Source: an uncultured Lachnospiraceae bacterium
GTDB lineage: Bacteria; Bacillota; Clostridia; Lachnospirales; Lachnospiraceae
Reading direction: 5' to 3'
NCBI GenBank assembly: GCA_946631295.1
Contig: CAMOZY010000025.1
Location: 1 to 32,634 of the forward strand
DNA length: 32,634 nt
The first letter of the stretch is position 1. Each line of letters begins with the position of its first letter. Positions 8,580-15,077 of this stretch are shown here, piece after piece. Both the position numbers and the translations under genes were made by a program. The notes under the pieces are model-generated. The model was not told the DNA's origin. It ran no database searches and was given only the letters and a program-made list of their open reading frames with translations.

Positions 8580-9267
8580 TTGAACTCCTGAGCTTCAGTA
8601 ATGCATTATAAGCTGCTTCCTGTTGGGAAGCCTTCTTACTGCGGCCTCTTCCTTCCGCAATAAGTTCACCGCCTATAAGGACCTTGGAGCTGAAGACTTT
8701 TTCATTACTCTCCCCGTTTTCCTCGTCGGTGATATATTCAAGTTCCTTTTTCAGATTCTTTGCAACAAATTCCTGAAGATTGCTCTTGGAATCGAAAAAG
8801 AGCTGTTTATTCTCGAGATCGGATAATATAAAACGATGAATGAATTCCCTTGCATTTTCGAAGCCGCCGTCCAAAAAGATAGCGCCTACGATTGCTTCCA
8901 TGACATCGGAAATGATACTGTCCCTCTCCCTGCCTCCGGTACGCTCCTCACCCTTTCCGAGTCTTAAGAACGAGCCGAGTCTTATATCCCTGGCGCAGAA
9001 TGCAAGGGAAGGTTCGCAAACCATTGATGCCCTAATCTTGGATAATTCTCCCTCTTTTTTCTCGGGATATCTTCCGAAAAGGAATTCACTGCTCACACAT
9101 TCAAGAACAGCATCACCAAGGAACTCAAGCCTTTCGTAATCCCCGGTCTTATTGATAAGCTGCTCATTACAAAACGACGAGTGTGTCAGCGCCTGAAGCA
9201 GCAGATCTTCATTTTTGAATGTGTACCCTATGAGATTTTGAAGTTCTTTCATCTCAGAGCTATCCAT
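8569..9267 (-). CDS. rnc: ribonuclease III
   Basis: RNase III cleaves double-stranded RNA, matures rRNA and processes mRNA leaders. The 232-residue protein has the signature ERLEFLGDA at 45-53, the second metal-binding acidic pair at D121 and E124 (DVMEAIVGAIFLDGG), and a C-terminal double-stranded-RNA-binding domain at about 160-228. The ATG is preceded by GGAGAG, which directly abuts the T-run of the hairpin at 9279-9332. The gene therefore has no room for a separate promoter and must depend on read-through from plsX-acpP or on a promoter inside acpP. It overlaps smc by 11 bases. Confidence 0.97.
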   Translation of the reverse strand: MDSSEMKELQNLIGYTFKNEDLLLQALTHSSFCNEQLINKTGDYERLEFLGDAVLECVSSEFLFGRYPEKKEGELSKIRASMVCEPSLAFCARDIRLGSFLRLGKGEERTGGRERDSIISDVMEAIVGAIFLDGGFENAREFIHRFILSDLENKQLFFDSKSNLQEFVAKNLKKELEYITDEENGESNEKVFSSKVLIGGELIAEGRGRSKKASQQEAAYNALLKLRSSNVS

Positions 9268-9278
9268 ACGATCTCTCC

Positions 9279-9332
9279 AAAAAAATTATCCCGAGAGGTG
9301 ATCGGATGATAGACTGTGCATCACCTCTCGGG
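9279..9332 (-). terminator. terminator-like hairpin between acpP and rnc
   Basis: A perfect 13-bp stem (9290-9302 with 9320-9332, CCCGAGAGGTGAT) encloses a 17-base loop. On the minus strand it is followed four bases later by seven T. It would end most plsX-acpP transcription. The rnc ribosome site begins immediately after the T-run, so this is probably a leaky terminator or leader structure. Confidence 0.8.
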
Positions 9333-9353
9333 ACTTATGTTTTCTATAAACGA

Positions 9354-9593
9354 TCAGTCGTTTCCGGAAAGAGCGGCCTTGATCATCTCTACAGCCTCAC
9401 CGACTGTTGAGATCTTCTCTGCGCTCTCCTCGGGAATCTTTATATCAAATGCATCTTCAAGACCCATGATGATCTGATAAACGTCAAGAGAGTCTGCACC
9501 AAGGTCGTCGGTAAAGGTTGACTGAAGAGTGATCTCCTCGGGATCAACATTGAGAACCTCGGCAATGATTGTTTTTAATTTTTCGAATTCCAT
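9354..9593 (-). CDS. acpP: acyl carrier protein
   Basis: This 79-residue acidic protein carries growing fatty acyl chains on 4'-phosphopantetheine. The attachment serine is S35 in [10 protein letters not shown], and the flanking helices match the family. AAGGAGG lies six bases before the ATG. It starts 12 bases after the plsX stop, so plsX-acpP is one transcript, ended at least partly by the hairpin at 9279-9332. It is the housekeeping type rather than a polyketide carrier. Confidence 0.97.
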   Translation of the reverse strand: MEFEKLKTIIAEVLNVDPEEITLQSTFTDDLGADSLDVYQIIMGLEDAFDIKIPEESAEKISTVGEAVEMIKAALSGND

Positions 9594-9605
9594 AAAAAAG
9601 CCTCC

Positions 9606-10622
9606 TTAAATATCTGTAGAAATAGCGAACATTTCCTTAATGTCATCATTTATATTCTGATCTGCAAAAAGTTTGCATTGCAGGATTGAATTACATATGG
9701 AAACAGACTTGCTTGATCCGTGAGTCTTGACGAGCAGCCCGTTGCATCCAAGAAGAGGTGCTCCTCCGTACTGATCAGTATCAAACTTCTTAAGTGTTTC
9801 CTTGAGTGCGGGTTTTGCGAGTGCCGCACCTATCTTGCTTCTTGTTGAAGACATGAAAGCTTCCTTCATGGACTTCAGAAGAGTTTTTCCGACGCCCTCA
9901 TACATCTTGAGGATAACATTTCCGACAAAAGCCTCACAAACAACAACATCCGCAGCTCCGTAAGGAATATCCCTGGCCTCTACGCTTCCGATAAAATTTA
10001 TCTCGGGAGTTGCCTTCAAAAGAGGAAACGTCTCCTTGACAAGAGCATTTCCCTTTTCCTCTTCGGCGCCGATATTAACGATACCGACTCTGGGATTAGC
10101 TATGCCGCATGCCTTCTTTACATACGCAGAACCTATCTTGGCAAACTGTACAAGCTGAGTGGGCCTTGCATCAACATTTGCTCCACAGTCAAGAAGAAGA
10201 CATCTTCCATCCATTGTGGGAATAAAAGGAGCAAGAGGAGGTCTTTCAACACCCTTGATCCTGCCGACTATAATCTGTCCTCCGACAAGGAAAGCTCCTG
10301 TAGAACCGGCAGTGACAAGTGCATCGCACTTTCCTTCCTTGACCATATACATACATTTTACAAGCGAAGAATCCTTCTTGGTCCTGACTGCCATTACAGG
10401 CGGTTCAGCCATCTCAATCACCTCGGATGCATGAACAATCTCGATGCGGTCAGGATCATATGTATATTTGGAAAGTTCAGCTCTTACAAGATCTTCTTTA
10501 CCGACAAGGAATACCCTCAGATCAGTTGTTTTTTCTATAGCCTCAACCGCACCCTTTACAACCTCGGCAGGTGCATTGTCTCCGCCCATGGCATCAACAG
10601 CTATATTTACACTTTCAGCCAT
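9606..10622 (-). CDS. plsX: phosphate acyltransferase PlsX
   Basis: PlsX converts acyl-ACP to acyl-phosphate, the acyl donor that PlsY uses for the first step of phospholipid synthesis. The 338-residue sequence has the family N-terminus (IAVDAMGGDNAP), EPPVMAVRTKKDSSL, GSTGAFLVGG, LLDCGANVD and the C-terminal YGGAPLLGCNGLLVKTHG. Length is normal. The gene leads an operon with acpP. A candidate promoter lies about 40 bases upstream. In many Firmicutes fabD and fabG follow plsX; here acpP follows directly and no fab genes are in the window. Confidence 0.97.
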   Translation of the reverse strand: MAESVNIAVDAMGGDNAPAEVVKGAVEAIEKTTDLRVFLVGKEDLVRAELSKYTYDPDRIEIVHASEVIEMAEPPVMAVRTKKDSSLVKCMYMVKEGKCDALVTAGSTGAFLVGGQIIVGRIKGVERPPLAPFIPTMDGRCLLLDCGANVDARPTQLVQFAKIGSAYVKKACGIANPRVGIVNIGAEEEKGNALVKETFPLLKATPEINFIGSVEARDIPYGAADVVVCEAFVGNVILKMYEGVGKTLLKSMKEAFMSSTRSKIGAALAKPALKETLKKFDTDQYGGAPLLGCNGLLVKTHGSSKSVSICNSILQCKLFADQNINDDIKEMFAISTDI

Positions 10623-10659
10623 ATATCAATCCTTTACGTTTTTTGATCAACCACAGATA

Positions 10660-10688
10660 AATATACTAGTAGGAATTATAAAAATCAA
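10660..10688 (-). promoter_or_regulatory. candidate promoter of plsX-acpP
   Basis: On the minus strand TTGATT (10683-10688) and TATATT (10660-10665) are 17 bases apart. The 8-base palindrome TACTAGTA (10664-10671) overlaps the -10 and could be an operator, but it does not clearly match a FapR site I can recall. Confidence 0.5.
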
Positions 10689-10750
10689 CCTCAATAAGCA
10701 TTATTATTCTTCGGGCTTTTTGTGCATTTTGGGGGTAGACATAAAATTAA

Positions 10751-10829
10751 GGGGATGGCTTCAAATAAGAATGCATCCCCATAAAATCCGGGCATACTAA
10801 AGGGACGGTATCCGTTAAGAAACCGTCCC
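10751..10829 (-). terminator. two hairpins downstream of rpmF
   Basis: The first structure after the rpmF stop is GGGACGGT/ACCGTCCC (10802-10809 with 10822-10829, 12-base loop). The second is GGGGATG/CATCCCC (10751-10757 with 10774-10780). The second is followed on the minus strand by the moderately T-rich TTAATTTTATG. Together they probably end the rpmF transcript. Apart from these and the plsX promoter, the 228-base gap between plsX and rpmF holds nothing I can identify. Confidence 0.5.
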
Positions 10830-10850
10830 CGTATTAGTCAGTTAAACCGA

Positions 10851-11030
10851 TCAGTCTGTCTCTACGATCTGCTTCTTGTTGTAAGAACCACAGTTCTTAC
10901 AAACTCTGTGAGGAACCATAAGTGATCCGCACTTGCTGCACTTTACGAGAGTGGGAGCAGACATCTTCCAATTAGCTCTTCTCTGATCTCTATGACCTTT
11001 GGATGATTTATTCTTAGGGCAAATGGACAT
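10851..11030 (-). CDS. rpmF: 50S ribosomal protein L32
   Basis: L32 is a small zinc-ribbon protein of the large subunit. The 59-residue product begins MSICPKNKSSKGHRDQRRAN and has four zinc ligands, C31, C34, C44 and C47 (CSKCG and CKNCG). This is the zinc-binding (C+) form. The start at 11030 is fixed by AGGAGG eight bases upstream; an in-frame ATG at 11051 lies before that ribosome site and is unlikely. In many bacteria a YceD-type gene precedes rpmF and plsX follows. Here plsX follows but no YceD gene precedes: a divergent lipoprotein gene lies upstream and rpmF has its own strong promoter. Confidence 0.97.
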   Translation of the reverse strand: MSICPKNKSSKGHRDQRRANWKMSAPTLVKCSKCGSLMVPHRVCKNCGSYNKKQIVETD

Positions 11031-11105
11031 TTGAAACACCTCCTTATCCATTGAATTTTCTCAAATACAGTGTATCAAATAAATATCTGCGACACACATC
11101 AAATG

Positions 11106-11134
11106 ATTATATAGAGGCCTCCGAATTATGTCAA
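11106..11134 (-). promoter_or_regulatory. perfect-consensus sigma-70-type promoter of rpmF
   Basis: On the minus strand TTGACA (11129-11134) and TATAAT (11106-11111) are separated by exactly 17 bases, a full match to the vegetative consensus. An A/T-rich stretch with a small inverted repeat (TGATTTTT/AAAAATCA) lies just upstream and could act as an UP element. Spacing to the rpmF start is about 75 bases. Confidence 0.9.
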
Positions 11135-11162
11135 GTGATTTTTCAAAAATCATTTCACTCTG

Positions 11163-11192
11163 TTAGCAATGGCCCTGCAATTGTGTTATTAT
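11163..11192 (+). promoter_or_regulatory. weak candidate promoter of the lipoprotein gene
   Basis: TTAGCA (11163-11168) and TATTAT (11187-11192) have an 18-base spacer on the plus strand, about 40 bases ahead of the lipoprotein start. It is back to back with the rpmF promoter. The -35 match is modest. Confidence 0.3.
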
Positions 11193-11233
11193 ATAGAAAC
11201 GCAGGCAATTTAACAATACCGGAAGGCATTAAA

Positions 11234-11758
11234 ATGAAAACAAATAAGCTTTTTGCACTTATCACTATTTTGGTAGTTTCACTCCTCTGCGGCTGCGGAA
11301 AACAGTCACAGTCCGAAGCCGATTCCGAAGAGATCAAAGCTTTCAGAACTGCCATAGATACATTCAGTACAAACATCACAGAGATTGATGCAGCGATCAA
11401 TTCAATTGATTTCAGTAATGTCACATACAGAAACGAACTGACCGGCAAACTGAATGAACTGAATACTCTTTTTACGGATTTTGCAAATGTTGACTTCCCG
11501 GAAGATTTCAATTATCTTGAGCACCTTGCAGATGAAGCTGCAGAATACATGTCAAAGGCAGTATCCTCTTATTCCGAGATTTTCTCCAACGACTCCCTGG
11601 ATCCGGAAAGCATTTCGATACTGACAGAGGATGCTGATACGAATTATGCAAATGCGTTCAAAAGGATCAAGGTCATCATGACATTCCTGAACGGAGAGGT
11701 ATCTCAGGACGCGAATTTATCAGGCACCGATCAGGGGACGCTCACTCAGGGAGAATAA
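11234..11758 (+). CDS. small secreted lipoprotein of unknown function
   Basis: This 174-residue protein has a typical lipoprotein signal: MKTNK, a hydrophobic core, then LCG|C, with the lipidated cysteine about residue 21. The mature part is acidic and looks mostly helical, with no transmembrane segment and no family I recognise. The start at 11234 is chosen for GGAAGG seven bases upstream and because the signal peptide begins there; the open frame extends back to 11051 but that part lacks a ribosome site. It is one of only two plus-strand genes in the window and diverges from rpmF. It ends 82 bases from the convergent DUF2752 gene, with no clear terminator between. Surface exposure on the cytoplasmic membrane is inferred from the lipobox. 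Confidence 0.8.
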   Translation: MKTNKLFALITILVVSLLCGCGKQSQSEADSEEIKAFRTAIDTFSTNITEIDAAINSIDFSNVTYRNELTGKLNELNTLFTDFANVDFPEDFNYLEHLADEAAEYMSKAVSSYSEIFSNDSLDPESISILTEDADTNYANAFKRIKVIMTFLNGEVSQDANLSGTDQGTLTQGE

Positions 11759-11840
11759 ACAACGGGCATTTATTTATATATTTTTTCTCAGTGACAGGAC
11801 CCGCAGCCCGAATGACAATTGCAGAATATTGCCTGATTAT

Positions 11841-12311
11841 TTAGCTGTGATTAAGCAGGAACAATATGAAATTCTTGAGAATCCAGTTGATAAAGATAAT
11901 ATAAATTCCAAAATAGGCATATGCATTCTCAAACTTCATTCCCTTTATCTTTGGAACATGCAGCATTTCAAGAATATGGCTTCCCTCATATATGATCCAC
12001 ATGAATAAGCAGTATGGAACAAAGGGATGATAAATTATTGCTTTGATGATGTGTCCCGAAAGCAGAGCTTTGACCGCTCTCGTCCCACCGCATCCGGGAC
12101 AATAAAATCCTGTCACCTGCTTAAAACGGCATTCCGTGATCCCAAGCAGCGAACTAATGTGAGGATAAAAAAACCATCCTGCTCCACATATGAGTGCCAT
12201 CAAAAGTCCAAGCCAGAATATTTTTCGGTCAAAAGACATACCAAAAAGCCATTCCCTTACAGAGAATGGCTTTTTTTGTTTATCTTCATTTTCCTTATGG
12301 TTGAATGTCAT
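11841..12311 (-). CDS. DUF2752 membrane protein
   Basis: This 156-residue protein has the DUF2752 hallmark GFYCPGCGGTRAVKALLSGH: C71 and C74, with C61 ten residues earlier. Predicted membrane segments lie at about 31-50, 95-115 and 130-154. The family's function is unknown; the conserved cysteines could bind metal or form disulfides. The ATG shares one base with the stop of the DUF4190 gene (ATGTAATG), so translation is probably coupled, and no other ribosome site is obvious. A terminator-like hairpin lies inside codons about 13-23. An internal Met25 (MSFDRK) just before the first membrane helix is an alternative start but has a poorly spaced ribosome site. Confidence 0.8.
   Translation of the reverse strand: MTFNHKENEDKQKKPFSVREWLFGMSFDRKIFWLGLLMALICGAGWFFYPHISSLLGITECRFKQVTGFYCPGCGGTRAVKALLSGHIIKAIIYHPFVPYCLFMWIIYEGSHILEMLHVPKIKGMKFENAYAYFGIYIIFINWILKNFILFLLNHS
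12243..12275. terminator. terminator-like hairpin inside the 5' end of the DUF2752 gene
   Basis: A 12-bp stem (12243-12254 with 12264-12275, core AGCCATTC/GAATGGCT) encloses a 9-base loop. It is flanked by A-runs on the left and T-runs on the right, so it reads as an intrinsic terminator on both strands. It lies within the first 25 codons of the DUF2752 gene and about 35 bases after the DUF4190 stop, where it could attenuate the downstream gene. Confidence 0.65.
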
Positions 12312-12889
12312 TACATATCCATGTAATCATAAAGATCGTTTATCGAACTGGGAATCGCCGAAACTCCAACAAGCGAAAGAATAAGGAGAACTCCGGCAAG
12401 AACAAGTCCTATGATGGAACATACCAGACCTGCTGTTCCTATACCATGCTTGTTCTGCTTATTACCGATAATTGCAAGGATGGTTCCGACAAGGCCGAGA
12501 ATAACACCAATAATACCTGTGCAACAGCAAATAAGTGAAAGTATACCACAGATCAGCGAAATGACCTGGCAGGCATTAGGGCCGGGCTTGGCAGGAGCCT
12601 GAGCGTAAGGGCTGGTAAACTGATCATTTCCCTGATATCCTGCCTGATATCCCATGTTCTGTCCGGAAAAATTATTCTGTGAAGAATAATGAGGCTGCTG
12701 GAGACCAAAATTCTGATTCATTCCAGAAGAAGAATACTGATTCGTATACTGGGTATATCCCTGGTTCATATTTGTATTTGGAGCCTGATACTGTCCCTGA
12801 TACTGGGGCTGAGGCTGAGGTCCGCCCTGAGTCTGATACTGGGACGTATTCTGATCCTGTGGCTGATTGTTCTGATTATTGAAATCCAT
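12311..12889 (-). CDS. DUF4190-type membrane protein with Gln/Asn/Tyr-rich tail
   Basis: This 192-residue protein has two parts. Residues 1 to about 100 are low-complexity and rich in Gln, Asn, Tyr, Gly and Pro, with repeated QYQ and NQ motifs, and are probably disordered and cytoplasmic. Residues about 105-178 contain two glycine-rich membrane helices (ICGILSLICCCTGIIGVILG and IGLVLAGVLLILSLVGV) separated by GNKQNKHGIGTAG, the DUF4190 pattern. The family is common in Clostridia and has no established function. AGGAGAG precedes the ATG, and a TTGACA-18-TATCAT promoter lies upstream. It overlaps the DUF2752 gene by one base, so the two form an operon. Confidence 0.82.
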   Translation of the reverse strand: MDFNNQNNQPQDQNTSQYQTQGGPQPQPQYQGQYQAPNTNMNQGYTQYTNQYSSSGMNQNFGLQQPHYSSQNNFSGQNMGYQAGYQGNDQFTSPYAQAPAKPGPNACQVISLICGILSLICCCTGIIGVILGLVGTILAIIGNKQNKHGIGTAGLVCSIIGLVLAGVLLILSLVGVSAIPSSINDLYDYMDM

Positions 12890-12928
12890 TGTTTTCTCTC
12901 CTCTTTAGGATAATCTGAAATCAATCGC

Positions 12929-12958
12929 ATGATACCTTATATGGAATATATATGTCAA
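12929..12958 (-). promoter_or_regulatory. promoter of the DUF4190-DUF2752 operon
   Basis: On the minus strand TTGACA (12953-12958) and TATCAT (12929-12934) have an 18-base spacer, about 40 bases before the DUF4190 start. A GCCGGA/TCCGGC pair with a long loop in the same 124-base gap is a weak candidate terminator for topB. Confidence 0.7.
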
Positions 12959-13013
12959 GGAAGCCGGACATTGGTGCATTTGCAATCATCCGAACCCTCC
13001 GGCCTGTTTCGCA

Positions 13014-15062
13014 TCATGATTTCTTTGCCTTTGCAGCAGCGGGCTTTTTATAATATCCGCTTATATGCTTATAAACATCATCGAGGCCGTCGGAGTTATA
13101 TTTTCCCTTTACCTCGTTGGTCTTGGCTGTAACGAACTTTCCGAGCTTTTCCTTATAATCTTCCGAAGTAATACTTCCGTCTGCAACTCCGGATAAGCCC
13201 TTCTCCCAGCTTGCGGTCAGCTTTGCATCAAGAAGTGATGGTATGGATCCGTTAACTATATAGTAGATCATCTCTCCGAGCAGCGTTGGAGTTATTATCT
13301 GAGTCTTTTTGTTAAGATCGAGATATCCTATAGTCTGAAGTTTAGTCAGTATCTCCGCTCTTGTAGCACTTGTTCCGATACCGCTTCCCTTTATCTGAGC
13401 TCTCAGTTCTTCATCTTCAATAAACTGTCCGGCATTTTCCATCGTAAGAATGATGCTTCCTGATGTATAACGCTTTGGAGGTGATGTTTCGCCTTCCTTA
13501 ATGTCATGTGAACACACCTTCAGTTTGTCACCTTTTTTCAGAGTCTCAAGTGCTTTCCTGAGTGTTTCATCAGCAGCCTGATCATCGTTTTCATCATCCC
13601 CGTTTTCAGGCTTATCTTCGGTCTGATCATTTTTGTTCTGGAAAGAACAGTTAAATACCTTCATGTATCCTTCTGATTCGGGAACCTTATAGGATGCTGT
13701 GAATATTTCCCTTCCTTCGGATGCTGTTATCTGAGTCTTCTTAAAAACAGCAGCAGGATAAAAAACAGATAAAAATCTTCTGCATATCAATTCGTAAACA
13801 TCCGCTGCCTGCCTGCTCAGGCTTCCAAGGTTACCGAGGCCCTGCCCGGTAGGGATAATGGCATAGTGATCCGTAATAGCCTTATCATTACAGTACTTGG
13901 TCTTTGCTATTGATTTCCAGGCATCACCGGCAAGCACCTCTGAAGCTTCGGCAGAAAGCATAGAATAGCTTTTAAGGCCGCTTATATTCTTATTAATCTC
14001 CTTGCATACCGCAGTTGAAAGAACTCTTGCATCAGTTCTGGGATATGTAGTCAGTTTCTTTTCATAAAGTTCCTGAGCGATATTAAGTGTATCTGCAGGG
14101 CTTATCTTAAACAGTTTTGAACATACATTCTGAAGTTCTGCAAGATTGAATAAAAGAGGAGGATTTTTCTTCTCGCTTTTTCTTGAGATCTCTGTTATCT
14201 CAGCCTCTTTGTTTCCTGATGATTCCAAATCTGAAATAAGCTTTTCTGCAGCAGCTCTTTCCTTGAAGCCGTTATCTTTATAAAGAAGCGGTGAACCCAT
14301 ATATGCAGAGGAATCACTTACCTTCCAGAGAAGATCTGCTTCCTCACCGCCTATATCAGCTTTCATTAAAACCTTATAAAACGGAGTCTTAACAAAATTT
14401 CTTATCTCCTGTTCTCTTCTTACAACTATTCCGAGAACACAGGTCATTACCCGTCCGACAGTTACCGTAAGCCTTTCAAGTCCAAGAAGGCTTGCACATT
14501 TTTTTGAATATTTAAGGGTAAGGGCTCTCGTAAAATTGATGCCCATCAGATAATCTTCCTGTGCCCTGAGATATGCGGCATCGGACAGATTGTCATAAGC
14601 AGACCAGTCCTTGGCTTCACGTATTCCTCTGGCGATTTCTTCTTCTGTCTGAGAATCGATCCAGACTCTTTTTCGCGGCTTGTCCGCAGGAACCTCCGCC
14701 ATCCGGTCAACCAGTCTGTAGATGTATTCACCTTCTCTTCCCGAGTCGGTGCATATATAGATACACGCTATATCATCGCGTGTAAGAAGTTTTTTGACTA
14801 TCTCGAACTGTTTCTTAACGTTATCTATAACCTGATACTTGTAGGTATCGGGAATAAAGGGGATAGTGTCATATCTCCACAGCTTAAGAGCAGGATCATA
14901 TTCTTCGGGATAGCTCATCGACACAAGATGACCAACACACCATGTTATCACAGAACTGTCACCCTCGAAAAATCCGTCGCTTCTTCGCATATTTTCATGC
15001 AGAGCCTGCGAGAACTGACTCGCGACACTGGGTTTTTCCGTTATGAACAGATTCTTAGGCAA
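13014..15062 (-). CDS. topB: DNA topoisomerase III (type IA)
   Basis: Type IA topoisomerases pass single strands through a tyrosine-linked break; TopB decatenates and resolves recombination or replication intermediates. The 682-residue protein has the TOPRIM start TEKPS (E9), the acidic motif TDSGREGE at 105-112, TVGRVMTCVLGIVVRR at 201-216 and the catalytic Y340 in LTTYPRTDAR. No C-terminal zinc fingers are present; the tail is short and lysine/alanine-rich. An acidic low-complexity insert lies at about 476-500. The start codon is TTG, preceded by AAAGGAC and by the EAL gene only 15 bases upstream. No ATG fits the family N-terminus. Plasmid-borne TopB homologues exist, but no mobility genes are near. 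Confidence 0.93.
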   Translation of the reverse strand: MPKNLFITEKPSVASQFSQALHENMRRSDGFFEGDSSVITWCVGHLVSMSYPEEYDPALKLWRYDTIPFIPDTYKYQVIDNVKKQFEIVKKLLTRDDIACIYICTDSGREGEYIYRLVDRMAEVPADKPRKRVWIDSQTEEEIARGIREAKDWSAYDNLSDAAYLRAQEDYLMGINFTRALTLKYSKKCASLLGLERLTVTVGRVMTCVLGIVVRREQEIRNFVKTPFYKVLMKADIGGEEADLLWKVSDSSAYMGSPLLYKDNGFKERAAAEKLISDLESSGNKEAEITEISRKSEKKNPPLLFNLAELQNVCSKLFKISPADTLNIAQELYEKKLTTYPRTDARVLSTAVCKEINKNISGLKSYSMLSAEASEVLAGDAWKSIAKTKYCNDKAITDHYAIIPTGQGLGNLGSLSRQAADVYELICRRFLSVFYPAAVFKKTQITASEGREIFTASYKVPESEGYMKVFNCSFQNKNDQTEDKPENGDDENDDQAADETLRKALETLKKGDKLKVCSHDIKEGETSPPKRYTSGSIILTMENAGQFIEDEELRAQIKGSGIGTSATRAEILTKLQTIGYLDLNKKTQIITPTLLGEMIYYIVNGSIPSLLDAKLTASWEKGLSGVADGSITSEDYKEKLGKFVTAKTNEVKGKYNSDGLDDVYKHISGYYKKPAAAKAKKS

Positions 15063-15077
15063 ATCAAAAGTCCTTTA

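Noticed and set aside
10660-10688. FapR operator over the plsX promoter
   Set aside because: The TACTAGTA palindrome does not match the longer FapR site as I recall it, and no fapR gene is in the window.
11051-11233. N-terminal extension of the lipoprotein to an upstream ATG
   Set aside because: The signal peptide with lipobox starts at 11234 with its own ribosome site; the extension would bury the signal and overlaps the rpmF promoter.
13014-15062. Topoisomerase III as a sign of a conjugative element
   Set aside because: No relaxase, type IV secretion, integrase or transposase gene is present, and composition matches the neighbours.
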